A DNA stretch of 64,000 nt from Lactarius indigo (GCA_025766275.1 JAFKAC010000008.1:1922001-1986000), one strand, 5' to 3'. Counted from the first letter of the stretch, positions 11,926 to 24,109 are shown. The notes: a model not told the origin generated them from the sequence alone. Translations and numbers: made by a program.

Positions 11926-11983
11926 TGAAGGGCTGCTCCCTTCACTTAGAACAACAACTATTCGACGCAATCTCTACTTTACC

Positions 11984-12709
11984 ATGCACGCCATCTCCAC
12001 TGCTGCCTTTGTTTCTATTCTTGCTTTGGCATCCACCCTGGCCTTCGCTTTGCCACAAGGTAAACCGGCAACTGGTCCGGCTCAGCAACCATCTCCAGCC
12101 TCGTTGAACCCCTCGCCTTTTGATAAGGCTGCTCCATGCACCGATACCTTTACTGTCCCGTAAGTCTCGCGATATCGTACCTCTCCGTAGTGCCTCCAGA
12201 TGTACGTGTGCTGACTGTCTTGCTCACCACCAGGCAAGCCGAACCTTGCGATACCCTGGTCACGAAGCTCGGCCTCAGCAAGGCCGATATCTTGTCGTTG
12301 AATTCCGGGTTAAGCTGTAGGTGTCCTTGATACAATCCAACCGAGCAGAGCTCTGGCTGAGACACGAATCGCCACAACAGGTGACGCAAACATCCCCGCC
12401 GGCAAAGTATTGTGCATTAAAGACCCGAAGCAAAAGTCGCCTCGGGCGTTGGCCGCAAAGCCCCAGAACCCGGCGCCTGCCCAAGCGCCTGCCTGCAAGA
12501 CGCACGCGACCGCCACGGAAACAACATGCAACGGGCTGGCACCCAAGTTTGGTCTGACTCCGAAGCAATTCGTCGAGTTCAACAACAGCGTGAACGAAGA
12601 CTGCACTAACCTTGTTCCAGGACAGGCGGTACGTGTATTCCCTCCCCGCTTTGGGGGTGTGGCATGGCACTAACTGATTCGGGATTAGTACTGCGTGGCC
12701 CTCGATTGA
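11984..12709 (+). CDS. LysM-domain secreted effector, copy 1
   Basis: Predicted secreted chitin-oligomer-binding protein of 175 residues. Four exons keep frame: 11984-12159, 12234-12316, 12381-12628, 12689-12709. The protein starts with a signal peptide (MHAISTAAFVSILALAST..). Two LysM domains follow. The first has CDTLVTKLGLSKADILSLN, with its second cysteine (in SGLSC) built across intron 2, and ends IPAGKVLCI. The second has CNGLAPKFGLTPKQFVEFN and ends GQAYCVALD. An Ala/Pro linker joins them. Cysteines are paired within each domain as is usual for fungal LysM effectors. Known relatives sequester chitin fragments to avoid host or competitor sensing; that role is inferred here. A TATA box precedes the gene. 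The gene is flanked by phospholipase-like relics and duplicated intact at 55156-55881. Confidence 0.85.
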
Positions 12710-13664
12710 TACTTGGGAAACACAGACCCAGTCGGGTGACCAGATGTTCGATCGTGCGCATTGAGTCATACAATGGACCCTCTTTCTGTGGAGGGCGGAG
12801 TTAAATTGATCGCAGAGTCCTCTCTTTTCTCATATTCCAACTACAGACTGTCTTTATTCCTGTGTCTCCCCGACTACTAATCAAGTAGTAGACGACTGAG
12901 TCGTAATTATATCGTGTTCTAAGTATGTCCGAGCCATGGCCGAACCCAAGTTACCTCCAACTTATCAAGCGCTCTAGTAACCCTCTTCGAGCCTCTTTTC
13001 GTCGCGTCTCTCCCCACCCAACACAGTCAACAGAGTAGCTGATTCTAACTTCAATGAGGAGCGGCGACGGCTAGTACGTCTTTTTTGAATTCATTCTCGT
13101 GCACCTGAGAGTACACTGGCAGAAGCACGTTAAGCTATACTCCTAACCCAGGATAGAACCTCTAGGGTGTCCTCCGGAAAAGCAAAGTTATTGTCACGCC
13201 CCATTACAGTGATCATCGTCCTTTCCGACATCGTCCCTTGTGGTGCTTCATAGATCACACGATTCCGGCCAAATTCAAAGACGATATCTATACTCTTTCA
13301 ATCTGACCTTAGCCTGATAGGATCTGGTAAGCTGAGGAACCCAAATTCAAGTTCACGATGAGGCTTACTATATCGGGCTTACATGGCACACAAGCACATA
13401 TCCTAGCACCGCAATACCTATTTCTCCGTGAAGGTGACAATGACTAACGAAGCGCTCCATAAATCCGAAAGCAGTACTTGGCGCGCAAGCGTGACCTTTT
13501 GATATCAGAAATAGATAACCTAGGTATTGTCGTTTGCTTACAGTCTACGGTTACAGCATGTTATAAAGCCCCGACGGCTCGGTCTCACCAACGTGCAGTC
13601 ACATTAGCGGCCCCGCCGGGTCGACGTCGATGACGCCCATCCCGCCCTTCATTAGCTTCATCCA
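12710..13664. other. intergenic, no gene recognised
   Basis: This is the 3' flank of LysM effector 1, shared along its length with 55882-56831. The part 13250-13560 is also similar to 53240-53530, so the flank itself was duplicated more than once. No family was recognised. Confidence 0.5.
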
Positions 13665-14093
13665 CTAATCTTCGACTCTCACCGCCGCGGTGGGATTAAC
13701 CATCGTCCCCTCCATAGGCAACATCACTACCGTCTCCGAGTCACGCATGGCCTGCTCGAGCTTGGAGATCGATTCGAAGGCCTCGACGTCGCTTCCCGCA
13801 AACGCGGAAAAGTGCATCGCAAGCGAATGTCGTGCGCGTAGGGCGTACGCGGGCGTCGCGTGGAAAGAGGCGAGAATGGACTCCGGGACTGCCCACTGCG
13901 CCATATTCCTACAGAACTTCCCACAGCCAGTACATTCAATCTGTGTATAAGGGCCTGCTGGCAGGAAATAAGCTAACAAGGTGACTATGCGCACCATTTG
14001 ACCTCCTTTGATGCAGCATACAGGTTGGATATCCATAGCTGCGGAACCGTGACAGATCAGCACGATGAATGCGTTAACATGGAACAACCGCAC
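13665..14093 (-). pseudogene. NAPE-PLD-like hydrolase relic (copy 1)
   Basis: An open minus-strand frame contains LRARHSLAMHFSAFAGSDVE followed by a helical acidic tail and VED at the stop. This matches the terminal conserved block of fungal NAPE-PLD-like zinc hydrolases. The upstream part of the frame has two CXXC-like pairs (ECTGCGKFC), and I see no match to the family there. The N-terminal HXHXDH metal motif expected of an active enzyme is absent, so this is a fragment or a chimeric frame. The near-identical sister is at 56832-57338. Confidence 0.5.
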
Positions 14094-14496
14094 CGTTTCG
14101 TCTTCATCAACGCTGCGACACGCATTCGCTATTCTTCAGCAATTGTACCATCGCGCGTCAGAGGTATCCACTCGCTGCTGTGCCTTGTATGCGCCGCAGA
14201 GGGTACTTCTTGGAAGTGTTTGTGAGACGAAAATGGCTTGAGGACCCAAATACTACAGCAGCAAGTGGGAGACATGAGTTCAGCGAGAAACAAAAAAGAA
14301 AACATATCTTGCTGATCACTAGCCCAAAGTCTAGCCTTTTGTTTGTCGGTTTTCAGGGGGCACACACAGCTCTTCTCAGGTCAAAGCTAAAATATGTGGA
14401 TGGGATTCGTGTGAGTCAAAAAAAAAACAAAATTCGTGTGAGGGTGTCCATCACTGTAGCGCCTGATAGGCGCTGGGTCGAAAAAATATTCTAACG

Positions 14497-14503
14497 CCTC
14501 ACG
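14497..14503. repeat. left target-site duplication of the DNA transposon
   Basis: CCTCACG abuts the left terminal inverted repeat and is repeated at 24717-24723. If the inverted repeat is taken to begin one base earlier (GCTCAGT), the shared flank is the 5-bp CTCAC. Confidence 0.7.
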
Positions 14504-14522
14504 CTCAGTAAAAAAGGAAAAA

Positions 14523-14700
14523 CCGGAATTAGTCATCGGCAGTCCGGGGTTGTCAGCCGTGGGTCACTGTGGGTCAATTCGAGTCGAGCCGAGACTGCCG
14601 GGAGTCGAAATTAGTCAAAAATTTTGCAAAGTCCGGCCAAGCCGTATGAAAGTCATTTAGTAGTCGGATCTAGTCACCAGAAAACTAGCAATAGTTACAG
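14523..14700. repeat. left subterminal AGTC repeats
   Basis: AGTC or TAGTC recurs at short spacing directly inside the left terminal repeat (for example TAGTCATC, GAGTCGAG, TTAGTCAAAA, GTAGTCGG). Such arrays are often transposase binding sites. Confidence 0.6.
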
Positions 14701-14824
14701 CAGGGCACGTCGACATGAGCTGACTGAAATTATCTTTTTCTTACATAATGAAACTCGGTAATGATTGCCTTACTGTATTTACTGTACAGTACATTTTCGA
14801 TTGTCTGCATAACCTGATGCTACA

Positions 14825-15480
14825 ATGTCGACCAATCCTGACAACACCGACGGAACTGGAAACGATGGCTGGGAGGACGTGGGCAGCTCACTAGAAGACG
14901 CAGCGTGAGTCTTTCCCTTTCCCTGGGTGCTGCTAGCTCGCTCATCAATTCTTTCTCTTATCTCTCTGGGGCAGAATCGTCGTATCGATGTATCACCGAC
15001 CGTTTCTCTGACAATTCCCTCTCCTTCCCTTCGTGCGCCATCTCCGACAACGCTCTCGAGACCGCTGGAGGTCCTGTGCCTGTCGCGACACCTCAGGTTA
15101 GTTCTCCAGAGACATTCCACCACTGCCGGTAATTGTCGTTGATCCTGGACTTTCTCTCTACCCATCAGACGACTTCACTGTCGGCTCTCCGTCCGATATA
15201 GGAACCGTTCCAACGGTCTCTTCCAGCGTGAGCAGGATGAGTGCAAGTAACCCGCACCAGCCAATATCTACTATAAGGTCCATTAGCTCTGTTTCGCCAT
15301 CTTTGCCCGGTCCTTCTCCCATTGGCTGTCCGGGGTCGTTGCCAACGACGTCGTTATTGTCGTCAGTCACTGAGTCTACGCCAACCACCATTTCATCACG
15401 CCCTCGTGGGTCGTCAGCAACACGTGCAGCGCTTTCAGCAGCGACTCACACATGCATCCCCATACGCGAGCACCGACTTG
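14825..15480 (+). pseudogene. 5' part of an unidentified transposon-borne gene
   Basis: The reading starts MSTNPDNTDGTGNDG at 14825 and meets a good donor (GTGAGT near 14907). It continues in Ser/Pro/Thr-rich exons (about 14973-15095 and 15130-15480; for example VSPSLPGPSPIGCP). The frame ends at 15482 where an RPB7 fragment begins. A similar Ser/Pro block (LPSLPGPSLIGRP) returns at about 16060-16120 beyond the fragment. No domain was recognised. Confidence 0.4.
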
Positions 15481-15483
15481 GGT

Positions 15484-15935
15484 GATGTTCTTCATCGTAA
15501 CTCCTGTCCTCCTTCTTGCGCGTGTACACGCTGACAAGCCTCCATGATTCCCACCCGCCTCTCCGCTTGCCGAAAGAGCTCACGCACACGATCGTGCTGC
15601 ACCCGTCCTACTTCGGGCCGCACATGCAGCAGTACCTCGGGTCGAAGCTCTACTCGGACATCGAGGGCACCTACTCCGGCCAGTTTGGCTTCATCGTCGC
15701 CGTCGTCTCCATCTCTGACATTGGCAAGGGTATGGTCATCCCGGGAAACGGCCAGGCCGGGTTCATCACCCGCTATCGTGCCATCGTATTCAAGCCCTTC
15801 AAGGGCGAGGTCGTCGACGGCGTCGTTCACGACATCACCCGAGTGTGTACCCTTTACCCCGTCATCTGTTTTTCCTGTCCTTATACTTGATTGTGTGTCT
15901 GGGCAGATGGGCATTTTTGCGGAGGTTGGCGTCCT
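15484..15935 (+). pseudogene. RPB7: captured 5' fragment of RNA polymerase II subunit RPB7
   Basis: RPB7 (with RPB4) forms the stalk of RNA polymerase II. The frame begins MFFI at 15484, then an intron to about 15573-15575. It continues LTHTIVLHPSYFGPHMQQYL, VSISDIGKGMVIPGNGQAGF and AIVFKPFKGEVVDGVV. A second intron (15843-15906) leads to MGIFAEVGVL, after which similarity stops at a donor-like GTAAG (15936). That is about 100 of some 170 residues: the N-terminal domain and only the start of the OB fold. Introns are retained, so it was copied as DNA, not from mRNA. It cannot encode a complete subunit. It sits inside the transposon between two similar Ser/Pro-rich blocks. Confidence 0.82.
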
Positions 15936-15999
15936 GTAAGCCCTCGGGCCCTCTCCAATCTCGCTGTCTTGATTTCAGGATCTCACTAGGCACCGGAAA

Positions 16000-17690
16000 C
16001 GGATGATACGTATGAATCGTCGATACTACGAGCATCCCCTTCAGTTCAGTCTATACTGCGGCCAATATCTACTGTTCTGCCATCTTTGCCTGGTCCTTCT
16101 CTCATTGGCCGTCCAGCTGTGCGCCAATTACTTACTCGTCACCACTGTCACCTTCTCTCACGCCTACCATATCAATGCTGGTCTATATTGAGGGAAATCG
16201 TCACGGTCGTGCCCGTGATTCCGGGAATCGGTCGCAAAGCTGTCGATCTAGTTACCTGTCGCATTCGGCAAGTCTTTCTTAGGTGCCGTCAAGGCGCAAA
16301 TAGATGCCCCGTGGGATGGTCAGTTATCAACAAAACATGTGTAAGTCGAGCTTCGCTAACGGATTCTCCGAACAAAAGGAGAAGAAACGCAGAGCTAATT
16401 CCCCTGAACCAGAGCCATTGTTTGATTCTGGGTCTGACGCTTTGACCCCGATCCCTGGACCCCCTCCTGCGTGCTTTGGATTTATGGACCCTCAGATCAC
16501 TGCTATCAACTCATAGATCGGCCCTGCCGTCGGTCCCTACGCTGAAGATGGGCTCTGTCATTCAACCGGAAACACTCCTCCCTTCTCGAGCGTTGCCTAT
16601 CCAACTGGCGTGCCCAGCGAACTTGCCACCCGTTCTCCCTCCGTCCCCTACGCTCATGGTGATAATTAGTCACGTTGGTCAGCCTACCAATTCACGCCTT
16701 CAAGTTTTCCATCACCACGGACCACCCTCGATTTTCTCCGCTTCCTACTTCGTTAAAGGTGAGTATCCTAACTGATGACGGCGAGATCGATAGTGAGCAG
16801 CAAAGACCGACACATCAAGCCGAAGCGAGAAAGCATAAAACTATGGTAGCACAGCCGCGGCACCAGTTGCAGGTCTGGGTGTTGGGGGAACATAATTCTG
16901 TGGCGGCCCATTGACGATGGGGAGTCCATTTTCAATGCGCTCGGTCTTCCAGATATTTCCCTCATATGCCCCAGCAACTCCCAAGGACGACTCTACATCC
17001 CGCATCTCTGACACCGCCCTCAAGAAAATTTGACAGATGCGAGGGACATTGTCTACTTTGTAGGCCATGTTGTCGCTGTCGAGCAGGTGGCCCACAAGGT
17101 CCAGCATGCACACGAGAAGGCCGTCCAGGAGGAGCACAAGACAGCCCAGGCGCTCAACGATGCGCAGCACCAGCACGACCTTGCCGTAACAGGCAAGAAC
17201 AAGGCGGTGAACGACCTCTCGGTGCGTGTGTAGTATCCACAGCCCGCCGCTCATTCGTGCCGATACCATGGACTTGCAGATGCACCAGAAACACCTCGAG
17301 GAGGTGCACCAGACCGTTGAGACCTGATGGTCAGAGCTCAAGGGGGTTCGGTGAAGGAAGGAGGTTGGCGACGTAAGACCTTCCAATTTCCACCCTGTTG
17401 ACAGCCATTTACATCAGGTCTTCATTTGTCTAGGTGGAGTGCCAAGAACTCTTGTAGCAGGTCCGCCAGGTCGCCAACAGTCTACCTTCAAGTTCTGGAT
17501 GGTGCCACCTGTGGCCACCATCAATGCTTGTGCTTCGGAAGTTCAATTCGGCGGTATGTCATTTCTGCTACTACTGTTTCTGTAACTAAACACATTGGTC
17601 TTGTAAATACAGGTGAACCTAGTACGACATTTACAAGTCAACTTCACCATCAAGACCACATTCATCTGGGGTCAGTAGGGTAAGTCCTGG
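16000..17690 (+). pseudogene. decayed coding region of the transposon
   Basis: A chain of coding-like blocks is interrupted by stops. They include a Pro-rich block (ANSPEPEPLFDSGSDALTPI, about 16400-16450), PFSSVAYPTGVPSELATRS, and PSYAPATPKDDSTSRISDTA near 16960. Next comes a helical, coiled-coil-like exon 17039-17221 (AHEKAVQEEHKTAQALNDAQ) followed by MHQKHLEEVHQTVET and a stop. Its 3' end overlaps the end of the minus-strand transposase gene. It could be the remainder of the gene starting at 14825, or further captured pieces; no family was recognised. Confidence 0.4.
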
Positions 17691-20643
17691 ATGTCTTCGC
17701 AAAATATGAACATTATCTTTGTAAGTCCAAATCCCAATAAGGCTGACTATTGCTGATGTCTCAAGGACATATACTTCTGATGACCACTTCCCAGACCATC
17801 TTCCAAACTTTTTGCAGCGCTCTATCAATGGATGATAGACAACAAAGGAGAGGCCAGCAACAGTATAGAAGGCTAAGGCCTCTCCAAATATTGGTTTGGT
17901 CTTCTCCACCTCTAACTCTGTTTCATCTATAGGCTCATCTCTTGACTGTAACAGCCCTAGCTGAGCCTCAAAGTACCTTGAGGAGCGTGAAAGGGACCTC
18001 TTTGAAAGCTCAAAGAGCTGACTTGTAAGGGTAATACCATCAGGAAGAGGGCATTTCCCCCAGCATGTATATGTAGGATCTGGCCCTATTCCAGGATAAG
18101 ATAGAATTGCTTGTAAGTGGGCCTTCAAGTTAGGGTCTTCCTTTTTCTGCTTCTTAGTGATAGGAAATTCCTTGAACAGTGAAGTCCTTTGAGCCTTTGC
18201 TTTAGGTTCTGGGGAGAGTGTTGGATAGGAGAGATGTAGGATTCTAACAGACTGCTTGTCTGTCTTATATGAAGCAATATTTTTGAAGGGGGATTTTTTT
18301 GACTTTATACCATGTCCAATATCTCCAATGGTCCGCTCACATGTAGCTTGAGAGCCAAATCTGATAGAGCCATTATAGGAAATGTGGAAGGGAATATGAA
18401 TGAGCTGAAAGATGCATAGTCTGCAGCGGGAAATTTTGGATGGATCATTGCCAACATAGAGGTGTTCAAATCCTTGAAGAAAAAGGATAATCTTGCTCTG
18501 AAGCTTGGCCAAATCATCTTTTGTTCTAGGGATAGCTGTCATAGCATACTCCACCACATTTGAGAATATGGCAAAGTTCTTGATCACCTCCTGATTAAAT
18601 CCAAGCTCTGATGCAATAGGGACAATATACCAGTGGAGGAGGGCCATCCATTCATACATCTTGTATTGACTCTGCCGCTTTTTAGATGGATCCCGAATTG
18701 GTCCACAAAAGGATGAGGGCAATGTTGCTATGGCACTCTCAACCTCTGAGCCAAGCTTTGAAGCCATATCTTGACCCATAAAGACACTTTCTGACTGAGA
18801 GCTAAATGAGACCCATATATCCCAGATATGTGGCATGCAGTTTTCATAGAAGAGGTGAAAGGGGTCAAGTGGAAAAAAGAATGGATGTGAGAAGGCAGGG
18901 CTGGCTGCACAAAGGGGAAGGCCAGAAACACCAGTTTCCCGCACAATTGCTGCACACTGTGCCTGGTTGCCCTTTGCAGCTTCAAGCCTCTCAATGGTTC
19001 TCCAGTAGCCCTCTAGAGTCCTAATTGGCAGGTTAAAAATGTCAAAATGAGGGCGATCGCCATTAATCTCCTGGCTTTGAGGTGGAGAGAGAGGATAGTA
19101 CTGAGATTTAGCACCTATAAAACAAATTAATGAGATAAAATAATATAATAGTATAATGTTGTATACCTCTTTCCCTACTAGGGCGTGCACCCTGCACCAT
19201 ACTAAAACGACACCCATATCTAGCCATATGTCCAGCCATTCTGCTGAGTTTTGCAGAACCAAGCATATCTCCAAGAACACCACAAAGAAAGACCTTCAAA
19301 AGAAAGTAGGTTCCTGAATAAGCATCAAAGGACCATACACCAGCACTAAGCTTTGCAAGCTCCTCATATAGGACATAAATAAATGACTCCACATTTCCAG
19401 GTGAAGAGGGTCCAGGAATGACAAGTGGAATAATGATGTTAGCAGCCTTAGATCGCATGTTGGGAGGAAGGTTTAAAATTGTGACTATAAGGATCCATAC
19501 ATCAGACTGCTTCTTCATAGTGAGCTGAGCACCATCTCCTGAGATGGTTATAGCAGTATCAGTGGGATCTTTGAATAAATGGGAGTGGTTGAGATGGCTA
19601 ATGGAGTCAGAGAAATCTGAGTATATGGTGGGGGGAGAATTAGGCTTTAGATTATTCAGAGCCTCTTGTAAATGCTCATGTCGGTATTGCATAGCCTTTG
19701 CCATCTTCCTATTCATATAAAATGACTGAATAACAGGTGTGATGGGGGTATAAAGCATTTGGGCTTTTGGGTGGCCATTTTTGTCATAGCGTGGCTCACC
19801 ACAAGGCCCAAGGTGTTTGTCACGGATGTAGATGCATGAATGGAGGTCTTTAAACTCTCCAGTGAAAGCCATGCAGCTTTTGGGACACATGTCAACTAGC
19901 TGAGATGACAGTCCTGTAAGCTCTACAGCAAGCTTCCGCACCATGTATAGGCTAAGAATTTCAGTGCCTGTGGCCTCTTGAAGGACTTGGGCATGGAGTC
20001 TGTATGCTTTGACAGTGCCACGAGAGTCGACCCATGCAATGTAGTGCTTCAAAGAAAGCTCTTCCTCTAGGGTAAGTGTGCGGCCCCTAGGGTCATCAAC
20101 AGGTGGGTGATTGGGTGGGGTATAGCCTGATAAAAGCTGTGCCTGAAGTCTTCTCACAACTTCTGGAAAGTCAGCAGCATTAGCATCAGAGTCATTGCTG
20201 CCACTAGGACCAACACCATCTAGCTCCCTCTCAGAAAAGGAGTCATGGCCAGAAGTGCCAGTGTCCAGATCCCCTATTGAGGGGGGGAATACAGCAGGAT
20301 GGAAATCCACCTCATCATCAGAGTCAGAGTCAGAGTCTGCAGAGCCAGAGCCAGCCTCAGAAAGCACAGGGTGTTGATCCATCTCTGAGTCAGAGATATT
20401 GGGGTCCATCCCTAGGTAAGTCAGATCACTAGCAGCAGGATCAGTAAAGCCAAGATCAATGTCCATATCAGGACTAAAAAGATCATCTAATATCATGTAG
20501 CCATGAGCACAGATGCACCCTTTATATTAAATAATATACTTACCTGGCTCTACAGCTTCCCCTTGACAATAATCAAGCTGCCTGGAATCCTCGGAGTAGG
20601 TGTTAGCCAGCTGAGGCTGGGGATCTGCCGCTTTAGGGTTAAA

Positions 20644-20702
<59 letters not shown>

Positions 20703-20974
20703 GTAATACCTTCTGGGTCCTCTGAGCGAGATCCAACAACATCTGGTACTGTATCAGGCCGTAAAATGCCACCTTCAAGCTGAGAAAGGAGCTGTATGGT
20801 TTGATGTATGCAAGATCGCACAAAAGGAGCTGATTCGGCGTTGGATGGGAGGGATTGGAGAAAGATTTGATCTTGTCGCAGATGAGCCTCAATTGTACGC
20901 TTTGTGACCATTCTTGAGGCTCCAAAACACTTGGAGCATTGGCAGGTGTATCTTGAAGTGCTTTGGGGCATCAT
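17631..20974 (-). CDS. Tnp2-family transposase
   Basis: Large transposase that should cut and rejoin the element's ends in the nucleus. Exon 1 (from 20974) begins MMPQSTSRYTCQCSKCF with H in EAHLRQD, the small zinc finger seen at the N-terminus of fungal Tnp2 proteins. An intron holding an (AAT)n run follows, then a small exon (about 20550-20635) and an intron to about 20477. The main exon has an acidic Ser/Asp-rich segment, a CPKSCMAF...CGEPRYDKNG zinc-type block, SGDGAQLTMKKQSDVWI, and VWSFDAYSGTYFLLKVFLCG with GDMLGSAKLSRMAGHMARYG. An intron near 19118-19168 joins ARPSRER to GAKSQYYPLSP. The C-terminal exon runs open to the stop at 17631. The final 30 or so residues overlap plus-strand exon-like sequence, so the true C-terminus is uncertain. 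Frames are otherwise intact. It is divergent from the accessory gene at 21183. Confidence 0.8.
20643..20702. repeat. (AAT)n microsatellite
   Basis: About 20 tandem AAT units lie inside the first intron of the transposase gene. Read as coding, they would give poly-Tyr or poly-Ile, so they are best taken as intronic. Confidence 0.9.
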
Positions 20975-21182
20975 AGCTACACGATTGACGAAGGATTGAC
21001 AAGAATACTGTATATCGTAGTGAGCGCGAGGACAAGGGCAAGGACAAGCAGCGGACTCTGGTGCGGAGCTTACAATGGGCACGTGCTCATTCTACTTGTG
21101 CTTGCGAAATCGAATCCCAACTTCTCTCGTTGTCTTTTGTTTTTTTCAAAGTCTTATTCATATACACCGCCTCGAAAACGTT

Positions 21183-24098
21183 ATGTCTGAATTTGAGGAG
21201 GACTACGACGACGACTTCGATTTGGCCAGCCATGCCCCCCCAGGACACCTCCCACCGGACTCGGACACAGTACCTGACCGTGACTATGAGGACGAGGATG
21301 AATTCGCGCTGGGCCTCCGGTACAGGTCGAAGCCTCCACTGAGGTCGAGACCCCCAATAAATTTTTCTGGACGACGCTCAATCATTGACACCGACCGTGA
21401 CCGTGACTTCAACAACTCTGGGACCACATTTGGTCCTTCACGTTCCCACATGTCAGGCTCAACCTTGCGTTCCGGCCTTAACCATTCGACGGTTCCTCGC
21501 AAGAGTTCTTTTCGTTCAATCCCTCCTGATGTCATCGCAGCGCTCACCGACAGTGAGCTTCTTCATAACCCCATTTACCGCGACCTACGCCAAGACCACT
21601 ACCGCCTGTCCTCCGTCCTCGCCAAGTATGCAGAACGAGATCTCGCGGGGTTTGGTACTGCGAAGAGCGAAAGCCCTGTCCCTAACATGTACCAAAGTGC
21701 GTGCTAATTCGCTTCCAAAGTTCGGGTAGTAATCACTAACTCACATCTCATGGCAGTGATACCCCGTGGTGTGAGCTCTTGCCGCGCGGATTCCCTTGGC
21801 CCCGACTCTCGCGCATCATCGTTGGGGCCAAGCGATTCTGCTTCTCAACCCACAAAATTCGACATGGCGACGAACAAGACCCTTGAAGACCTCTTCGAAA
21901 GCGTGGAGGCTCCGCTCATGCGCCCACGATGTCTCCCAGAATCCGTGCTTTGGGATTTCAAAGACTTAAAGGACCAGCCGGGGGCCCCCATCGTCACGAA
22001 AGGCAACCAGAGTCGACCGAAACTTAGTCTTGCTCTCCGCCGTCCAAATGGCGATACACTCTCAAACCTTGAACATTCAAACATACGGCGTTCCGCAGAG
22101 ATCATTGTTCGGAAGCTCATCAAGCTTATTGACTCAGACCCCCGATCGGCTTTGCGTGGTAACAAGTCCAAGTCATGGACCAAGACGCTCGTCAGGAAGT
22201 TCTTCGCGGACGAGTATGATCAAGCCATACTCGACCTTGAAGCGGAGCAGAAAATACTGCGCTTGTGTTCAGCTCATTGGAAAGCTGACGCTGTGATTAC
22301 CCAGGTTTTTTTGCGGCGAAACGAGGCCGAAGCTAAGGCCGCAGCAGCGATGAGCTCTGTGCGTGCCACTTCTCCACACTCCAGCCATTCCGATAATCTC
22401 TGCCCCCCAGCACCGACTGCGCTCATTCCGCAAATCCAGGATGTGGCACCCATGAACGCGGCGAAGCGGGCTCTTGAGTTGAGCCCTGGCCCCAAATCGC
22501 CCTCGGCATCGCATGCCCAAAAGCGCAGCAAGGACAACCTTTTGGTTTCCGGGCAGAAGACTGTGGGTGCCAGAGGGGTCTCAAATGGTAAGTGCTCTAC
22601 TCGATGATGTCCAACCCCGTTGACGAGTGGTACTCGCACACAGAGAGCCAAAGACCTGCAGCACGCAAAATCACACCCCCGTTCCTTACCCACACCGAGA
22701 TGGACCGTACAGAACCCGCGCCAACAAATCTTCATCCGCTTCACGTTGATCCATCAGGTGCGTCCGAGTCACTTCCACATTTACATTATACTGATCTAGA
22801 GTTGAATCCCCAGCCGACAATCTCATTGGTAAGTCGAAATGTCCTCTTCGTACACGCTCCAACTGACTGCGTCCTTGCAGTGATCCTCACATCTGATTTC
22901 CCTTCCTTGACCGACGCTCCCCGGCTCCTTCGTTCCATGAACGCGCAGTCGTCGTTCAAACAAAGCGAGCCATCCGAGCAAGTAACAACGCTCCTCAATC
23001 GTCTCCAATTTGCGGATCCGTCATCGCCGGAGATCGACGAGGACAACACATGTCAAGGTTGGGGGCACGAGCAGTTCACGGCGGGTGGGATCACCCTGTC
23101 GTCCTCGCTTACTAGTTGGAAGGAGGTTGGCAACGTTACAACCGCCCTCAAGCTCGTGGCAGCCGCCATCAAAACGTGCTGGGAAGCAAGGTTGATGTGC
23201 GAGAATGCCGGAACAACGAAGATGGGCGCATTCATCAGTGATGTCTACCTCGAGAAGACCCTTGAGTGTCTTGAGAGTTGCTGGGTCAGCGCTGGTGGGG
23301 TACGTGTTCAAACATTCTCCTCCAAGTTTTCTGGTTAATCTATTCTAGGTCCTTACTTCCCAAAAGCGTATCCCGCCGATTCCCACTACCCCTTCGTATC
23401 GCGACGTTGCGATGTCGCCTCCACCACGTGGGCCATCATCTCCACCGCAGGTGCCCATGATCAAAATCAAGCAGCCAACTCCTGTTACCGGCGTCGCTGC
23501 AGACAATGTCCTGGGGGTCCCCCCAGGAACCAACCCCACCAACCGCGACGTTGCGATGTCGTCTCCACCACATGTGCCCATGATCAAAATCAAGCGGCCA
23601 ATTCCTGTTACCGGTGTCGCCGCGGGCAATACCCCGGGGGTTCCCCCAGGAACCAACTCCACCAACCAGCAGCCCGCCGCCAGCACAGAACACACAGGAC
23701 CTTCAGCGGGGTTAGACGAGGTGCGTCGGTGTTTGGTATACTAGTACTCTACTATCTCACCCACAGCTTCTAGGGTACTCACGCAGACGCAGCGTCACTC
23801 AAGCTCCTTCAAGTTTCGGAGCTCCTGGCCTTGTTCAGCGACAACAACCTCAGTGCCCCGAAGGGGAAGCGCAAAGATGGTGCGTCGTACATCCTAACTA
23901 AACCCTTTCATATTCACTATAAACTGTACAGATCTCATTACAGCCATTGTCGAATCCCCTGAACTCTCACAGGTTCTCAAGTCGACCGTCACGGAAATTA
24001 TTGGGAGGGTAAGATTCCCATTATCCGCGGTATCCAACACTGACTCCTGTTACCAGCGCAAGAAAGCGCCCAAAAAGCAAGTCGCTCTGTTACCGTAG
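21183..24098 (+). CDS. transposon accessory protein, unknown function
   Basis: A multi-exon gene that starts about 200 bp from the divergent transposase start, so the two probably share a bidirectional promoter. The start is MSEFEEDYDDDFDLAS (acidic N-terminus). Exons join in frame across introns near 21695-21756, 22588-22640, 22829-22880, 23300-23348, 23720-23774, 23880-23931 and 24010-24054. It ends RRKKAPKKQVALLP at 24098. A helical part follows the acidic region (TLEDLFESVEAPLM and VRKLIKLIDSDP). A central part contains ITLSSSLTSWKEVGN..ALKLVAAAIKTCWEAR. A proline-rich segment carries two copies of a roughly 40-50-residue repeat (VPMIKIKQPTPVTGVAA). No catalytic motif was recognised. A DNA-binding or transposition-helper role is inferred only from its place in the element. 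Confidence 0.65.
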
Positions 24099-24109
24099 TG
24101 TTAGCGCAC

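Noticed and set aside
15492..15914. 140-codon minus-strand ORF
   Set aside because: It is antisense to the recognisable RPB7 exons and has no family signal.
20639..20706. Poly-Tyr/poly-Ile/poly-Asn reading of the AAT array
   Set aside because: Good GT and AG sites place the array in an intron.
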